From Nitrosophilus kaiyonis (lineage in GTDB: Bacteria > Campylobacterota > Campylobacteria > Campylobacterales > Nitratiruptoraceae), in assembly GCF_027943725.1 (NCBI RefSeq), contig NZ_AP025696.1:1-64000 (forward strand): a stretch of DNA of 64,000 bases. The letters run 5' to 3'. Of the stretch, positions 42,522 through 52,961 are shown one piece after another (position 1 is the stretch's first letter; each line of letters begins with the position of its first letter). A model generated the notes under the pieces. The model was given only the letters and a program-made list of their open reading frames with translations. It did no database searches and was not told the DNA's origin. The translations under genes were made by a program, and so were the position numbers.

Positions 42522-44522
42522 ATGAGAATAGAAATCAATGAAGATATGAAAGAGATATTTGAAGAGTTTATGGTTGAAGCAGAAGAGATTTTAGAAAATC
42601 TTGATCAAGAACTTATAGAGCTTGAAAACGATCCTTCTGATAAAGAACTTCTAAATAAAATATTTAGAGGAATGCATACCCTAAAAGGTGGAGCTGGATT
42701 TTTAGGACTAACTTCGATAATAGAACTTGCCCATAAAATTGAAAGTATTTTTGATAAACTCAGAAATGATGAGATGAGTTTAAATTCAGATAAAATGGAT
42801 ATCATTTTAGAAGGTATAGATGAACTTAAAAAAAGCATATACTCATTAAAAGAAAGTTATGAAATACCTGATTTAACTGAAATAGAACCTATTTTGAAAA
42901 ATCTAGATGATCTTTTAGAAGGGAAAGCCATACCAAAAAAAGAAATTTCAAAAGAAGAATTAACACAAAATAATGAAAATGAAGAATTAATATCTGATAA
43001 TGAAAATAGTGAAGAAGAAAATGAAAATATTGAAATTGTTTTTAAAGAAGATGTTGATCCAAAAGTAAAAGAGGTTATTAAAAAATATCCAAATATGGGA
43101 TTTAAAGAGATTTTAGATGAATTAATTCTTTTGCCGCCTGATGAAAGAGACATGGATCTTATTGAAAAGATAGATGAGCTTATATCACAAGGAAAAGATG
43201 TTAATGATCTTATTTTAGAGATAAAAAAAGTTGGAAAATCAAAAGAAAAAGAGACCTTGCCTCAAGTTTCAAAAAAAGAAGAGATAAAAAAAGAGGAAAA
43301 AAAGCCTAAAAAATCGGTAAAAAAAGAGGAACATGAAACGATAAGAATCGATATTGATAGAGTTGAAGTTTTAATGAATCTTGTTGGAGAGCTTGTTCTT
43401 GATAGAAACAGAATAGTAAAACTTGCATCACGATTTTCAGGAATAGATAAAAGCTCAGAAGTGGCAGAAGAGCTAAATGAAGCAATTGCTGGAATGAGTA
43501 GATCTGTAAGTGATCTTCAAGAGGCTGTGATGAAACTAAGAATGCAGCCAGTTAAAAGAATATTTAGCAAATTTCCAAGAATTGTTAGAGATCTTGCTAA
43601 AAAGCTTGGTAAAAAAATAAATCTTGAAATGGAAGGGGAAGATACTGAAATAGATAGATCAATATTAAATAAATTAGAAGATCCTCTCATACATCTAGTT
43701 AGAAACTCTATAGATCATGGTATAGAAACTCCTGATGTAAGATCTGCTGCTGGAAAACCAGAAACTGGTACTATTAAACTTTCAGCCTTTCAAGAGGGAG
43801 ATAGGATTATAGTATCTATAGAAGATGATGGTAAAGGGATTGATCCAGATATAGTTAAGAGAAAAGCTATCGAAAAAGGATTAATCAATCCTGACCAAGC
43901 TGAAAATATGAGTGATAAAGAGATTTATGAACTTATTTTCTTACCAGGTTTTTCAACTGCTGAACAGATCAGTGATGTGTCTGGACGTGGAGTTGGAATG
44001 GATGTTGTTGCATCTACTATCCATTCGCTTAGAGGTTCAATTGAAATTGATAGCGAGCTTGGAAAAGGTACAAAGATAACTATGAAACTTCCTTTAACAG
44101 TTGCAATAATTAGAACTTTGATGGTTGGATCAAATGATAGAGTTTTTGCTATTCCAATTTTTAGTGTTTCAGAAATCATCCAATACAATCCAAATGATAT
44201 AAAAGATGTTGGACATTATAAATCACTTATGTTAAGAGATAAAGTTTACCTTCTTTTTACATTAAATGAGCTTTTTGATCTTGAAAATGATGGAAAAGAA
44301 AAATTTGTCATAATCATAAATGTTGGTGAAAAAAGTATAGCAATAGCTGTAGATGAACTATATGGGGAAGAAGAGATAGTAATCAAACCTCTTGGAAAAC
44401 TTTTAAGTGATGTCCATGGAATTGCTGGTGCTACAATTACCGGAGATGGGAGAGTCGTTCTTATTTTGGATATAAACTCTTTAATAAATGATAAAAAAAA
44501 TGAACTCACAGGAGTAATCTAA
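42522..44522 (+). CDS. cheA: Chemotaxis histidine kinase CheA
   Basis: 666 residues. The P1 phosphotransfer domain has M-H-T-L-K-G-G-A-G-F-L-G (His52); then an acidic linker (150-275), P3 dimerisation V-L-M-N-L-V-G-E-L-V-L-D-R-N-R, the P4 kinase with H-L-V-R-N-S-I-D-H-G-I-E, D-D-G-K-G-I and G-R-G-V-G-M-D-V-V, and a C-terminal CheW-like P5. There is no C-terminal receiver domain, unlike the CheAY fusion of Campylobacter and Helicobacter. It ends one base into cheW (ATG overlap TAATG). Confidence 0.97.
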   Translation: MRIEINEDMKEIFEEFMVEAEEILENLDQELIELENDPSDKELLNKIFRGMHTLKGGAGFLGLTSIIELAHKIESIFDKLRNDEMSLNSDKMDIILEGIDELKKSIYSLKESYEIPDLTEIEPILKNLDDLLEGKAIPKKEISKEELTQNNENEELISDNENSEEENENIEIVFKEDVDPKVKEVIKKYPNMGFKEILDELILLPPDERDMDLIEKIDELISQGKDVNDLILEIKKVGKSKEKETLPQVSKKEEIKKEEKKPKKSVKKEEHETIRIDIDRVEVLMNLVGELVLDRNRIVKLASRFSGIDKSSEVAEELNEAIAGMSRSVSDLQEAVMKLRMQPVKRIFSKFPRIVRDLAKKLGKKINLEMEGEDTEIDRSILNKLEDPLIHLVRNSIDHGIETPDVRSAAGKPETGTIKLSAFQEGDRIIVSIEDDGKGIDPDIVKRKAIEKGLINPDQAENMSDKEIYELIFLPGFSTAEQISDVSGRGVGMDVVASTIHSLRGSIEIDSELGKGTKITMKLPLTVAIIRTLMVGSNDRVFAIPIFSVSEIIQYNPNDIKDVGHYKSLMLRDKVYLLFTLNELFDLENDGKEKFVIIINVGEKSIAIAVDELYGEEEIVIKPLGKLLSDVHGIAGATITGDGRVVLILDINSLINDKKNELTGVI

Positions 44523-45034
44523 TGGCTGAAACAGAAGTACTAGGCGTTAAAGAAAATATTTATAAAGCTTCAAAAAATGAAGAAAGAGTCATATCATTTA
44601 AATTAAATGATGAATTAATTGGAATCGATATCAAAAAAATTATAAAAATTACAAAAAAACTTGATATTACTCCTGTACCAAAAACTAAAGATTATATACT
44701 TGGAGTTATAAATTTAAGAGGAAATATTGTTCCTGTTGTTGATCTTAAAAAAATGCTTGACCTTCCAAATAAGGATAAAGAACAAAATTTTATACTTGTA
44801 ATTGACTCTGATCTTGGAAATATTGGTTTAATGGTTGATGAAATAGAGGGAGCAAATACAATTGATCCTGAAGAGATACAACCAACACCAATAAACTCTA
44901 TAGGAATAGATTCAAAATTTATATCAGGTGTAGTTATGGCAAAAAATGAGGAAAACGGAGAAAAAAATCTACTTATTTTATTGGATATTGACAAACTTTT
45001 TGAAAATGAAGAAAAAAATCCCGAAGAGAATTAA
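44522..45034 (+). CDS. cheW: Chemotaxis coupling protein CheW
   Basis: 170 residues with one CheW domain (25-160): I-S-F-K-L-N-D-E-L-I-G-I-D, Y-I-L-G-V-I-N-L-R-G-N-I-V-P-V-V-D-L and L-L-I-L-L-D-I-D-K-L-F. It links receptors to CheA. It starts within the cheA stop codon. Confidence 0.96.
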   Translation: MAETEVLGVKENIYKASKNEERVISFKLNDELIGIDIKKIIKITKKLDITPVPKTKDYILGVINLRGNIVPVVDLKKMLDLPNKDKEQNFILVIDSDLGNIGLMVDEIEGANTIDPEEIQPTPINSIGIDSKFISGVVMAKNEENGEKNLLILLDIDKLFENEEKNPEEN

Positions 45035-45043
45035 AGGGCTGTT

Positions 45044-46006
45044 ATGAACAAAAAAGATTTTTTACCAAAAATACTTGAAACAGGAGCCAATGAATTAGAA
45101 ATTATTGACTTTAGAATGTTTGAAGAGCTTGAAGATGGCTCTATATATGAGTGGATTTTAGGCGTTAACGTAGCAAAAGTTAAAGAAGTTATACAAAAAC
45201 CAGAAAACATCTATAAAACTCCAGGCCTTCCTCCCGAAGTAGAAGGTGTTGCAAAAATAAGAGAAGATGTTATTCCAATAGTTAATCTTGCAAAATGGAT
45301 GAAGATTAAAGAGCCAAAAGATAAAACTGGAAAATATGTAATCGTTATGGAGTTTTTAAGAGAGATTATTGGTATTGTAATCCATGAAGCTAAAAGAATT
45401 AGAAGAATAAAATGGACAGATATCAATAAACCTCCCGCAAGCATAGATGAAAAACTGGGTGGCAAAGTTGTTGGTGTTATCGAAGTAGAAGATGGAAAAC
45501 TGCTTCTGCTTCTTGATTTTGAAGGTATTTTAGATGAACTTGGCATGATAAAAGTTTTTAGTGTTGATGAATCTCAACCTGAATCTCAAACGGAAGAAAA
45601 ATTTAATATTCTTATTTTGGACGATAGCCCTGTAGCTAGAAAGATAATAAGACAGATTTTAGAAAAAGATGGTCACAAAATATATGAAGTACAAAGTGGA
45701 ATCGAGGGACTTGAATTTTTAGAAAATATAAAAAAAGAAGCTCAAGAAGAAGGAGTTGACATAACTGATAAAATACAGCTTATTATAAGCGATATAGAGA
45801 TGCCAGGAATGGATGGATTGACATTTACAAAAAAAGTTAAAGAAGATCCGATTTTTTCAAAAATTCCAGTAGTTATAAATACATCACTCTCAGATAAAGC
45901 TACAGTTGACAAAGCAAAATTTGTAAAAGCAGATGCTCATTTAGTTAAATTTGATACAAAAGATTTACTGCATATTGTTCATCAATATGCAATCAAAAAA
46001 CATTAG
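45044..46006 (+). CDS. cheV: Chemotaxis protein CheV (CheW plus receiver)
   Basis: 320 residues: a CheW-like domain (15-170; I-Y-E-W-I-L-G-V-N-V-A-K-V-K-E) and a receiver domain (185-315; I-L-I-L-D-D-S-P-V-A-R and I-I-S-D-I-E-M-P-G-M-D-G-L with the phospho-Asp). CheV couples receptors to CheA and is thought to tune adaptation. CheV is typical of Campylobacterota chemotaxis systems. Confidence 0.96.
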   Translation: MNKKDFLPKILETGANELEIIDFRMFEELEDGSIYEWILGVNVAKVKEVIQKPENIYKTPGLPPEVEGVAKIREDVIPIVNLAKWMKIKEPKDKTGKYVIVMEFLREIIGIVIHEAKRIRRIKWTDINKPPASIDEKLGGKVVGVIEVEDGKLLLLLDFEGILDELGMIKVFSVDESQPESQTEEKFNILILDDSPVARKIIRQILEKDGHKIYEVQSGIEGLEFLENIKKEAQEEGVDITDKIQLIISDIEMPGMDGLTFTKKVKEDPIFSKIPVVINTSLSDKATVDKAKFVKADAHLVKFDTKDLLHIVHQYAIKKH

Positions 46007-46014
46007 GAGGAGAA

Positions 46015-46407
46015 ATGGCATTGCCAGATAAAAACATAAAAATTTTAGTTGTTGATGATATGAGTACAATGAGAAGAATAATAAAAAATCTACTCAATCA
46101 ACTTGGATATAAAAATATAGATGAAGCTGAAGATGGACTTGCTGGTTTACAAAAACTAAGAAATAATAAATATGACTTTGTAATAACTGATTGGAATATG
46201 CCAAATATGACTGGACTTGAAATGGTTCAAGAAATAAGAAAAGACCCAAATCTAAAAAATACCCCTATTTTAATGGTAACAGCGGAAGCAAAAAAAGAAA
46301 ATGTAATAATGGCTATAAAAGCAGGAGTAAATAACTATATTGTAAAACCTTTTCCAGCAGAAGTATTAAAAGAGAAAATGGAAAAAATTTTTGCCTCAAG
46401 AAAATAA
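46015..46407 (+). CDS. cheY: Chemotaxis response regulator CheY
   Basis: 130 residues, a stand-alone receiver. Acidic pocket D14-D15, phosphorylation site D59 (I-T-D-W-N-M-P), T89 and K111 (V-K-P-F) are intact. CheY-P binds the FliM N-terminal peptide seen at 38846. An AGGAG site precedes the ATG. Confidence 0.96.
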   Translation: MALPDKNIKILVVDDMSTMRRIIKNLLNQLGYKNIDEAEDGLAGLQKLRNNKYDFVITDWNMPNMTGLEMVQEIRKDPNLKNTPILMVTAEAKKENVIMAIKAGVNNYIVKPFPAEVLKEKMEKIFASRK

Positions 46408-46419
46408 TAAGGAGAAATT

Positions 46420-47751
46420 ATGGGTAAAAAAAATTCTGAATTTGAAAAAAATGAAGAGTGCTTGGAAAAATTAAAAAGTGTAAAAAAAGAGCAAAAAGAG
46501 GCTAAAAAAAGAATAGAACTAGATTGGATTGAAGCAGCTCCAAATTTAGCTCAGTCTACTTTTTATGCAGCAATTGTAAAAACTGGAATTTTTAGATTTA
46601 AAAATAGATTTGCTGAGTTAAAAAAAGGCTTGGACAATGTTACTCGTAAAAGTGAAGAAAATTTAATATATGCAAAAGATTTGCTTGATTCAATAAATAA
46701 AGTAGAAGATGCTCAAAAATTCACAAGTAACTATATTGAAGAGGGCGAAGAGACACTAAACAAAACAAATAATGATATTATAGAATCTGTAAAAGCAATG
46801 GATAATTTAACAAAAACAACTGAAGAGTTAAAAAGAAGAATTAGTGGAATTGACCATGTATTAAATGTTATTTTAGAGATTACTGAACAGACAAACCTTT
46901 TAGCATTAAACGCAGCAATTGAGGCAGCAAGAGCTGGGGAAGTTGGACGAGGATTTGCCGTAGTTGCTGATGAGGTTAGAAAACTTGCAGAAAAGACGAG
47001 TAAAAGTGCTGGCGAAATCAGAGAAGTTACAGTTTCAGTAATGGACGAGATGGATAATACTTCAAAAGTTGTAAGCCATGCAAAAAGCATTGTTGAAGAT
47101 AGCGCTGAAGGTGCTTCTAATGTTTCTAAAATATTCAAAAAGATAAAAGACAATTCAAGCAATGTTACTTCTCTTATAAAAAAACAGGTTGATCTAACAA
47201 AAAAACAAGAAGCTAATACAAATATTCTCTCTAATGAGATAGAAAATATTAATGAAGAATTAAACCAAGTTAGTGAATTAGCAGGTAGAATTGGCAGTCA
47301 AATCCTTGATGCAATTGATTATAATAAACAAGGATATGATATTTTAGCGAAAGACTTTAGTTCAACATATACTAATATATTAAATGCTATTAGTGACCAC
47401 TCAATGTTTATAACTGATGCTGCTAGAATTTTAGATGAAGTTTCAACAAAAGAGCTTAGTGATTATACATCATGCAGATTTGGAAAATGGTTCTATTCTA
47501 ATCAAGCTTTTAATGAGTTAAGAGCATATGGAGATGAGGTTATAACAATTTTAAAAGATATAGAGCCTCTTCACAAAGATGTACACAATCTCGCATTTGA
47601 AGCAATAAGATTAAAAAAAGAAAATAGAAGCGATGAGGTTTTTGAGACATTAAATAATTTAGCAAAAGTTGCCAATGAATTAATATCAAATCTTATGAAA
47701 ATTTATGTAATTGTTACTACAAAAGAAAAAGATAAACTAATCAACCAATGA
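46420..47751 (+). CDS. Soluble chemoreceptor with C-terminal CZB domain
   Basis: 443 residues with no membrane segment. The signalling hairpin is intact ([31 protein letters not shown], about 163-193). The C-terminal region (about 320-415) matches the CZB zinc-binding domain: His in I-S-D-H-S, Cys in S-C-R-F-G-K-W-F-Y and two His in L-H-K-D-V-H. CZB receptors sense cytoplasmic zinc or zinc-linked oxidants. It is sixth in the che operon. Confidence 0.9.
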   Translation: MGKKNSEFEKNEECLEKLKSVKKEQKEAKKRIELDWIEAAPNLAQSTFYAAIVKTGIFRFKNRFAELKKGLDNVTRKSEENLIYAKDLLDSINKVEDAQKFTSNYIEEGEETLNKTNNDIIESVKAMDNLTKTTEELKRRISGIDHVLNVILEITEQTNLLALNAAIEAARAGEVGRGFAVVADEVRKLAEKTSKSAGEIREVTVSVMDEMDNTSKVVSHAKSIVEDSAEGASNVSKIFKKIKDNSSNVTSLIKKQVDLTKKQEANTNILSNEIENINEELNQVSELAGRIGSQILDAIDYNKQGYDILAKDFSSTYTNILNAISDHSMFITDAARILDEVSTKELSDYTSCRFGKWFYSNQAFNELRAYGDEVITILKDIEPLHKDVHNLAFEAIRLKKENRSDEVFETLNNLAKVANELISNLMKIYVIVTTKEKDKLINQ

Positions 47752-47763
47752 AGGTTTTTAAAA

Positions 47764-49197
47764 ATGTATAAAAGCATTTATAATAAAAGAGAGATCGAGC
47801 CTAAAGATATTGAATCTAAATTTGATATAGATGAACTTTTTTTCTCATCAACAAACTTAAAAGGAACAATTTTAAGCGGTAATGATGTATTTGTTAGAGT
47901 CTCTAAATTTAATAAAGATGAACTTATTGGCAAACCTCACAATATTATAAGACATCCAGATATGCCAAGAGCTGTTTTTAAAGCCTTATGGCAAACTATA
48001 AAAAACAGAAAACCATTTATCGGATATGTAAAAAATATAGCTAAAGATGGAAGCTATTATTGGGTTTTAGCATGTGTATATCCTATGTTTGATGAAGAGG
48101 GTAATATAAAAAAATATCTATCTATTAGATTAAAGCCAACATCAGATATTTTTAAAATTATTCCAGAATTTTACAAAGATGTATTAAGATATGAGCATAG
48201 AGAGGGAATGGATGCTGCTTTAAATTATATGCTTGAAAAAATCAAAGAACTTGGCTTTGAAAATTATGAAGAGTTTAGTAAAAAAGCTTTCTTAGAAGAG
48301 ATGAAATCAAGAGAAGAAAAACTAAAAAATAAAGATATGCTTTTGTGCGGGATGGCAAGCAATGTTTTAAGCAAAGAAAATGAGGAATTAGCAGATACTT
48401 TATGTATTTTACAGACAAATTTTTTAAGACTTAATAGATATTTTAATGAAATATATTCAAAAGTTAATATTTTTTTGGAAATGAATAAAAATCTAAATGA
48501 AAAATCAAAATTTATTTTTCAGCTTGCTGAAGAGATTAGACTTTTATCATTAAATGCATCAATTGAAAGTTATAAAATTAAAAAAGAGGGAGTATCTTTT
48601 TCTACTCTTTCACAAGAGATGAGAAAAAATGCTGAATATAGCGAAAGAGAGATTTTAAATTTAACAAAACTTATAAACCAAACAAACAAAGATATAGAAG
48701 ATACAAGCTTTAATATTTTATCTTGTAAACTTCAAATTGATATGGTTGTCTATTTTTTAAAAGAGATGTTAGAAAAACTTGTAAATGAAAAAATATCTAT
48801 ACAAGAGGAAAAAGAGATAATAAACAATATAAAAGATCTATTTGAACTGTTAAATAGCTATGCAAAAAAACTATCAAATAACATTTATGATTCAAAAAGT
48901 AGATTAAGAAATATTTTTTATAATATAAAAGATCTAAATGTTTTGATAAATAGACTCGATTTTATCCATATAAATGGGCTTATTGAATCAGCTCATGCAG
49001 GAAATGAAGGTGGAAGTTTTACTATTATTTTCTCACAGATGCTAAAACTTGTAGAAGCAGCTAAAAACCAAATAGTTGATCTTGAAACAAATATAACTGC
49101 AGCTAATGAAGAGAATCTATCGATTGATATCTTAACAGATTTAATAGAAACTAAACTTTTAAAACTTGAAAAAAAATATGAAAATATTTTTGCTTAG
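47764..49197 (+). CDS. PAS-domain chemoreceptor-like protein with divergent signalling region
   Basis: 477 residues, soluble. The N-terminal PAS domain (about 25-135) resembles Aer/CetB: F-N-K-D-E-L-I-G-K-P-H-N-I-I-R-H-P-D-M-P and Y-V-K-N-I-A-K-D-G-S-Y-Y-W-V. The rest is coiled coil with two weak copies of the receptor hairpin: L-L-S-L-N-A-S-I-E-S (about 260) and I-H-I-N-G-L-I-E-S-A-H-A-G-N-E-G-G-S-F (about 402-420). It may be an energy-taxis sensor with altered CheA coupling or a non-signalling partner of the preceding receptor. Last gene of the operon, followed by a terminator. Confidence 0.75.
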   Translation: MYKSIYNKREIEPKDIESKFDIDELFFSSTNLKGTILSGNDVFVRVSKFNKDELIGKPHNIIRHPDMPRAVFKALWQTIKNRKPFIGYVKNIAKDGSYYWVLACVYPMFDEEGNIKKYLSIRLKPTSDIFKIIPEFYKDVLRYEHREGMDAALNYMLEKIKELGFENYEEFSKKAFLEEMKSREEKLKNKDMLLCGMASNVLSKENEELADTLCILQTNFLRLNRYFNEIYSKVNIFLEMNKNLNEKSKFIFQLAEEIRLLSLNASIESYKIKKEGVSFSTLSQEMRKNAEYSEREILNLTKLINQTNKDIEDTSFNILSCKLQIDMVVYFLKEMLEKLVNEKISIQEEKEIINNIKDLFELLNSYAKKLSNNIYDSKSRLRNIFYNIKDLNVLINRLDFIHINGLIESAHAGNEGGSFTIIFSQMLKLVEAAKNQIVDLETNITAANEENLSIDILTDLIETKLLKLEKKYENIFA

Positions 49198-49214
49198 CAT
49201 TTAGCTAAGCTTTT
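49192..49214 (+). terminator. Terminator of the chemotaxis operon
   Basis: Arms GCTTAGC (49192-49198) and GCTAAGC (49204-49210), loop ATTTA, then TTTT. The stop codon of the last gene lies inside the left arm. Confidence 0.8.
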
Positions 49215-49222
49215 ATAGCCAC

Positions 49223-50020
49223 TTATAAAATATTGTCTAGTTTTTCAAAAGCTTTTTTTAATATTTTATCTCTATAAATTTCACAATCTTTTTTAAGTGC
49301 TTTTTTAAAACTTAGCATTCTTATATAATCTTTTGATGCTCCTTCCATAATAGCCTTTTTAAGCTCTTCATCAATATTTTCTTCTTTATTTGCAAGCTCC
49401 CAAAGAGTAATGCCAAATCCTCTTGAATATTTTATAGCATCGCTATCAGCTAAAACTATATAGTTTCTATCTTTTTCATCTATATAATTTATAACACCTT
49501 TTGTATCAAAAAAACCATATTTATCACCAAGAAAAAGATCAAATTGGGACTCTATCTCTCTATTTTCATTCCATCTATTTAAAACAAAAAGAGTTTTTAT
49601 ATCAGGATTTGCTTTTTTAATATGATGATATATATTTATTGCACTAACTGCATCAAGTTCACCATCCATTAAAGGTATTACAACTAAATCAAGAGCATGA
49701 ATCATACCGCTATCAATAAGTGCATTTAATACAAAAACTGTAGTTTTATTTGCTCCAACATCCATACATATACTATTATCAAGAAGCAATATATCTCTTA
49801 ACTGCTCTCTTAAATCTGTTCCTGAAACATTGACTTTTTCAAGCCATATAAGTTTACTTTTATCAAAACTTATAGCATCTTCATTTTCATCATCAAATTC
49901 AAAATATGAAATTGGAACTTGAGTCTTTTCATATAGATAAGGAACAATTAACTGCATACTAACAGTACTTTTACCTACCCCACCCTTTGTATTTAAAATG
50001 GCAATTTTATACTTTTTCAT
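49223..50020 (-). CDS. Orphan ParA-like ATPase
   Basis: 265 residues. The deviant Walker A K-G-G-V-G-K-S-T (residues 11-18) defines the ParA/MinD superfamily; C-M-D-V-G-A-N-K-T-T replaces the usual switch D-x-P-x, and V-V-I-P-L-M-D-G-E-L-D-A follows. There is no ParB or centromere-like repeat beside it, so chromosome or plasmid partitioning is unlikely from context. It converges with the che operon and is followed upstream by mrp on the same strand. Function unknown; cargo positioning is one possibility. Confidence 0.7.
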   Translation of the reverse strand: MKKYKIAILNTKGGVGKSTVSMQLIVPYLYEKTQVPISYFEFDDENEDAISFDKSKLIWLEKVNVSGTDLREQLRDILLLDNSICMDVGANKTTVFVLNALIDSGMIHALDLVVIPLMDGELDAVSAINIYHHIKKANPDIKTLFVLNRWNENREIESQFDLFLGDKYGFFDTKGVINYIDEKDRNYIVLADSDAIKYSRGFGITLWELANKEENIDEELKKAIMEGASKDYIRMLSFKKALKKDCEIYRDKILKKAFEKLDNIL

Positions 50021-50086
50021 AATACCTTCTTTGAAAGATAGACAAATGTAGTTTTATTATAGAGAATTTGAGCTAAATGAAGTATT

Positions 50087-50108
50087 AAAGAGAGGATATC
50101 CTCTCTTT
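50087..50108 (-). terminator. Terminator after mrp
   Basis: A perfect 22-bp palindrome with arms AAAGAGAGG and CCTCTCTTT around ATAT, immediately after the mrp stop. On the minus strand the tail is CTTTAATACTT; on the plus strand T6 follows, so it could stop transcripts from either side. Confidence 0.75.
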
Positions 50109-50109
50109 T

Positions 50110-51261
50110 TTAATTACAGCCGCAACTATCACCTGAACTGTGAGAGCCGCCTCCTGTTGAGCAAGCACTTACACCTGGAGGTGTAGTAGGCTGAATTGCT
50201 TCATTTGATACACCACCCTCTTCATTTACTTTTTCGATAAATCTCCATAAATTATCAGCTGCTTTATGAAATCTTTTTGCTGTTTCACTGTCTGGATGGT
50301 GATAAACAACTGGTTTTCCAGCATCTCCACCCTCTCTAATTGCTGGCTCTATTGGAATCTCACCTAAAACAGATGTACCATACTCAAGCGCAACTTCAGC
50401 AGCTGTTCCTTTTCCAAAAATATCGCTCTCTGTTTGACAGTTTGGACATATAAATCCACTCATATTTTCTACAATTCCAGCTATTGGAATATGGAGTTTT
50501 TTAAACATATCCAAGCTTCTTCTACTATCATCTAAACTTACCATTTGAGGCGTAGTAACAGTAACTCCAGCAGTAACTGGAACACTTTGAGCAAGAGTTA
50601 ATTGTGCATCACCAGTTCCTGGAGGCATATCTATAAACAATACATCCAAATCGCTCCATAAAATATCTCTTAAAAACTGCTCAATTGCTTTCATTATCAT
50701 AGCGCCTCTCCAGATAAGAGACTGACCCTCTTCCATTAATACGCCCATACTCATAACTTCAACGCCATAAGCCATAATAGGTTTAACTTTATTTCCAACA
50801 ACTTCAGGCTGTGCTCCAACTATCCCCATCATTCTTGGAATGTTTGGACCATAAATGTCTGCATCTAAAATTCCTACTTTTTTACCTTGCATTGCCGTTG
50901 CAATTGCAAGATTTACTGTAGTGGTTGATTTACCAACTCCACCTTTTCCACTGCTTACCATTACAAAATTTTTAATTTGAGGAGCTATATTTTTTCCTCT
51001 GCTTGATGTCTCTCTTGGCATTTTTGGCTGTTTAATTGCAACAACAACCTCTTTTGCTCCTTGTATTTCAAGTTTTTTTGTAATTTCATCTCTAAGCTGT
51101 TGTGCAACTTCTGGAGCACTTGAAGTAATATCAAGCTCAATAAATACTCTATCTCCATCAATTTCAATTGCTTTAACAAATCCAAAAGTTACTATATCTT
51201 TTGTAAAACCTGGATATGTAACTGTTCCTAAAACCTCTTTTACAATCTGTTCATTTAGCAT
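50110..51261 (-). CDS. mrp: Mrp/NBP35-type iron-sulfur carrier ATPase
   Basis: 383 residues. An N-terminal DUF59-like domain (1-90) is followed by a P-loop domain with S-S-G-K-G-G-V-G-K-S-T-T (about 108-119), D-A-D-I-Y-G-P-N-I-P and I-D-M-P-P-G-T-G-D-A-Q-L-T, and the bridging-cluster motif C-P-N-C. The extra C-terminal tail is rich in Ser, Gly and Cys and ends S-C-G-C-N. Mrp proteins carry 4Fe-4S clusters to apoproteins. Its place beside ispDF matches Cj1606c-Cj1607c, although thiC lies between here. Confidence 0.93.
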   Translation of the reverse strand: MLNEQIVKEVLGTVTYPGFTKDIVTFGFVKAIEIDGDRVFIELDITSSAPEVAQQLRDEITKKLEIQGAKEVVVAIKQPKMPRETSSRGKNIAPQIKNFVMVSSGKGGVGKSTTTVNLAIATAMQGKKVGILDADIYGPNIPRMMGIVGAQPEVVGNKVKPIMAYGVEVMSMGVLMEEGQSLIWRGAMIMKAIEQFLRDILWSDLDVLFIDMPPGTGDAQLTLAQSVPVTAGVTVTTPQMVSLDDSRRSLDMFKKLHIPIAGIVENMSGFICPNCQTESDIFGKGTAAEVALEYGTSVLGEIPIEPAIREGGDAGKPVVYHHPDSETAKRFHKAADNLWRFIEKVNEEGGVSNEAIQPTTPPGVSACSTGGGSHSSGDSCGCN

Positions 51262-51339
51262 ATGTATGCTCCTTTTTTGAATTCGGACTAATTTTATCCT
51301 ATTTATTTTTAAAATTTATTGATATTTATAAAGTAATAG

Positions 51340-51437
51340 ATAAATTAGTATATTTGTTATTGGTGTATTAGTATATTGGTATACTAAATATTTAACTTTT
51401 TACCAATAACCAATTATTAATTACCAATTACCAATAA
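51340..51437. repeat. Intergenic word-repeat element, copy 4 (mrp-thiC gap)
   Basis: GTTATTGGT (51356-51364) pairs exactly with ACCAATAAC (51402-51410). The 5' half is built of ATTGGTGTATTAGTATATTGGT words and the 3' half of ACCAATAACCAATTATTAATTACC words. A small hairpin AGTATA-TTGG-TATACT lies in the left half (51370-51385). Confidence 0.7.
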
Positions 51438-51439
51438 TT

Positions 51440-52783
<1,344 letters not shown>

Positions 52784-52787
52784 TTAT

Positions 52788-52875
52788 TTAAAAGTTAGAA
52801 AGTAAAAAAGTTAGAAAGTTAGAAAGTAATTTATATTTTACTTGCTTACTTTCTCACTATCTAACTTTCTCACAT
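52788..52875. repeat. Intergenic word-repeat element, copy 5 (thiC-ispDF gap)
   Basis: The word here is GTTAGAAAGT. AGAAAGTTAG (52813-52822) pairs with CTAACTTTCT (52861-52870), and nested inside AGAAAGTAA (52821-52829) pairs with TTACTTTCT (52846-52854). It is a clear two-step hairpin with the same G-side then C-side layout as the other copies but a different core word. Confidence 0.7.
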
Positions 52876-52918
52876 CTTTTATCTGTTATGTTACATAAAA
52901 AAGATAAAAAAAAGCTTT

Positions 52919-52931
52919 TATAATGTATAAT
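52919..52931 (+). promoter_or_regulatory. Probable promoter of the ispDF operon
   Basis: Two overlapping -10-like hexamers, TATAAT at 52919-52924 and TATAAT at 52926-52931, lie 31-43 bases before the ispDF start. The upstream A/T-rich tract has no clear -35, as is normal for sigma-70 promoters in this phylum. Confidence 0.5.
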
Positions 52932-52961
52932 TTTGTAACACATTAAGAAAAAGGATTAATA

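Noticed and set aside
42857-45546. Several minus-strand frames opposite cheA, cheW and cheV
   Set aside because: Ser/Phe/Ile-rich translations without ribosome sites, antisense to well-conserved genes.
49223-50020. Plasmid or integrated element partition locus
   Set aside because: No ParB, no iterons, no integrase and no compositional break. The flanking genes are core chromosomal ones.
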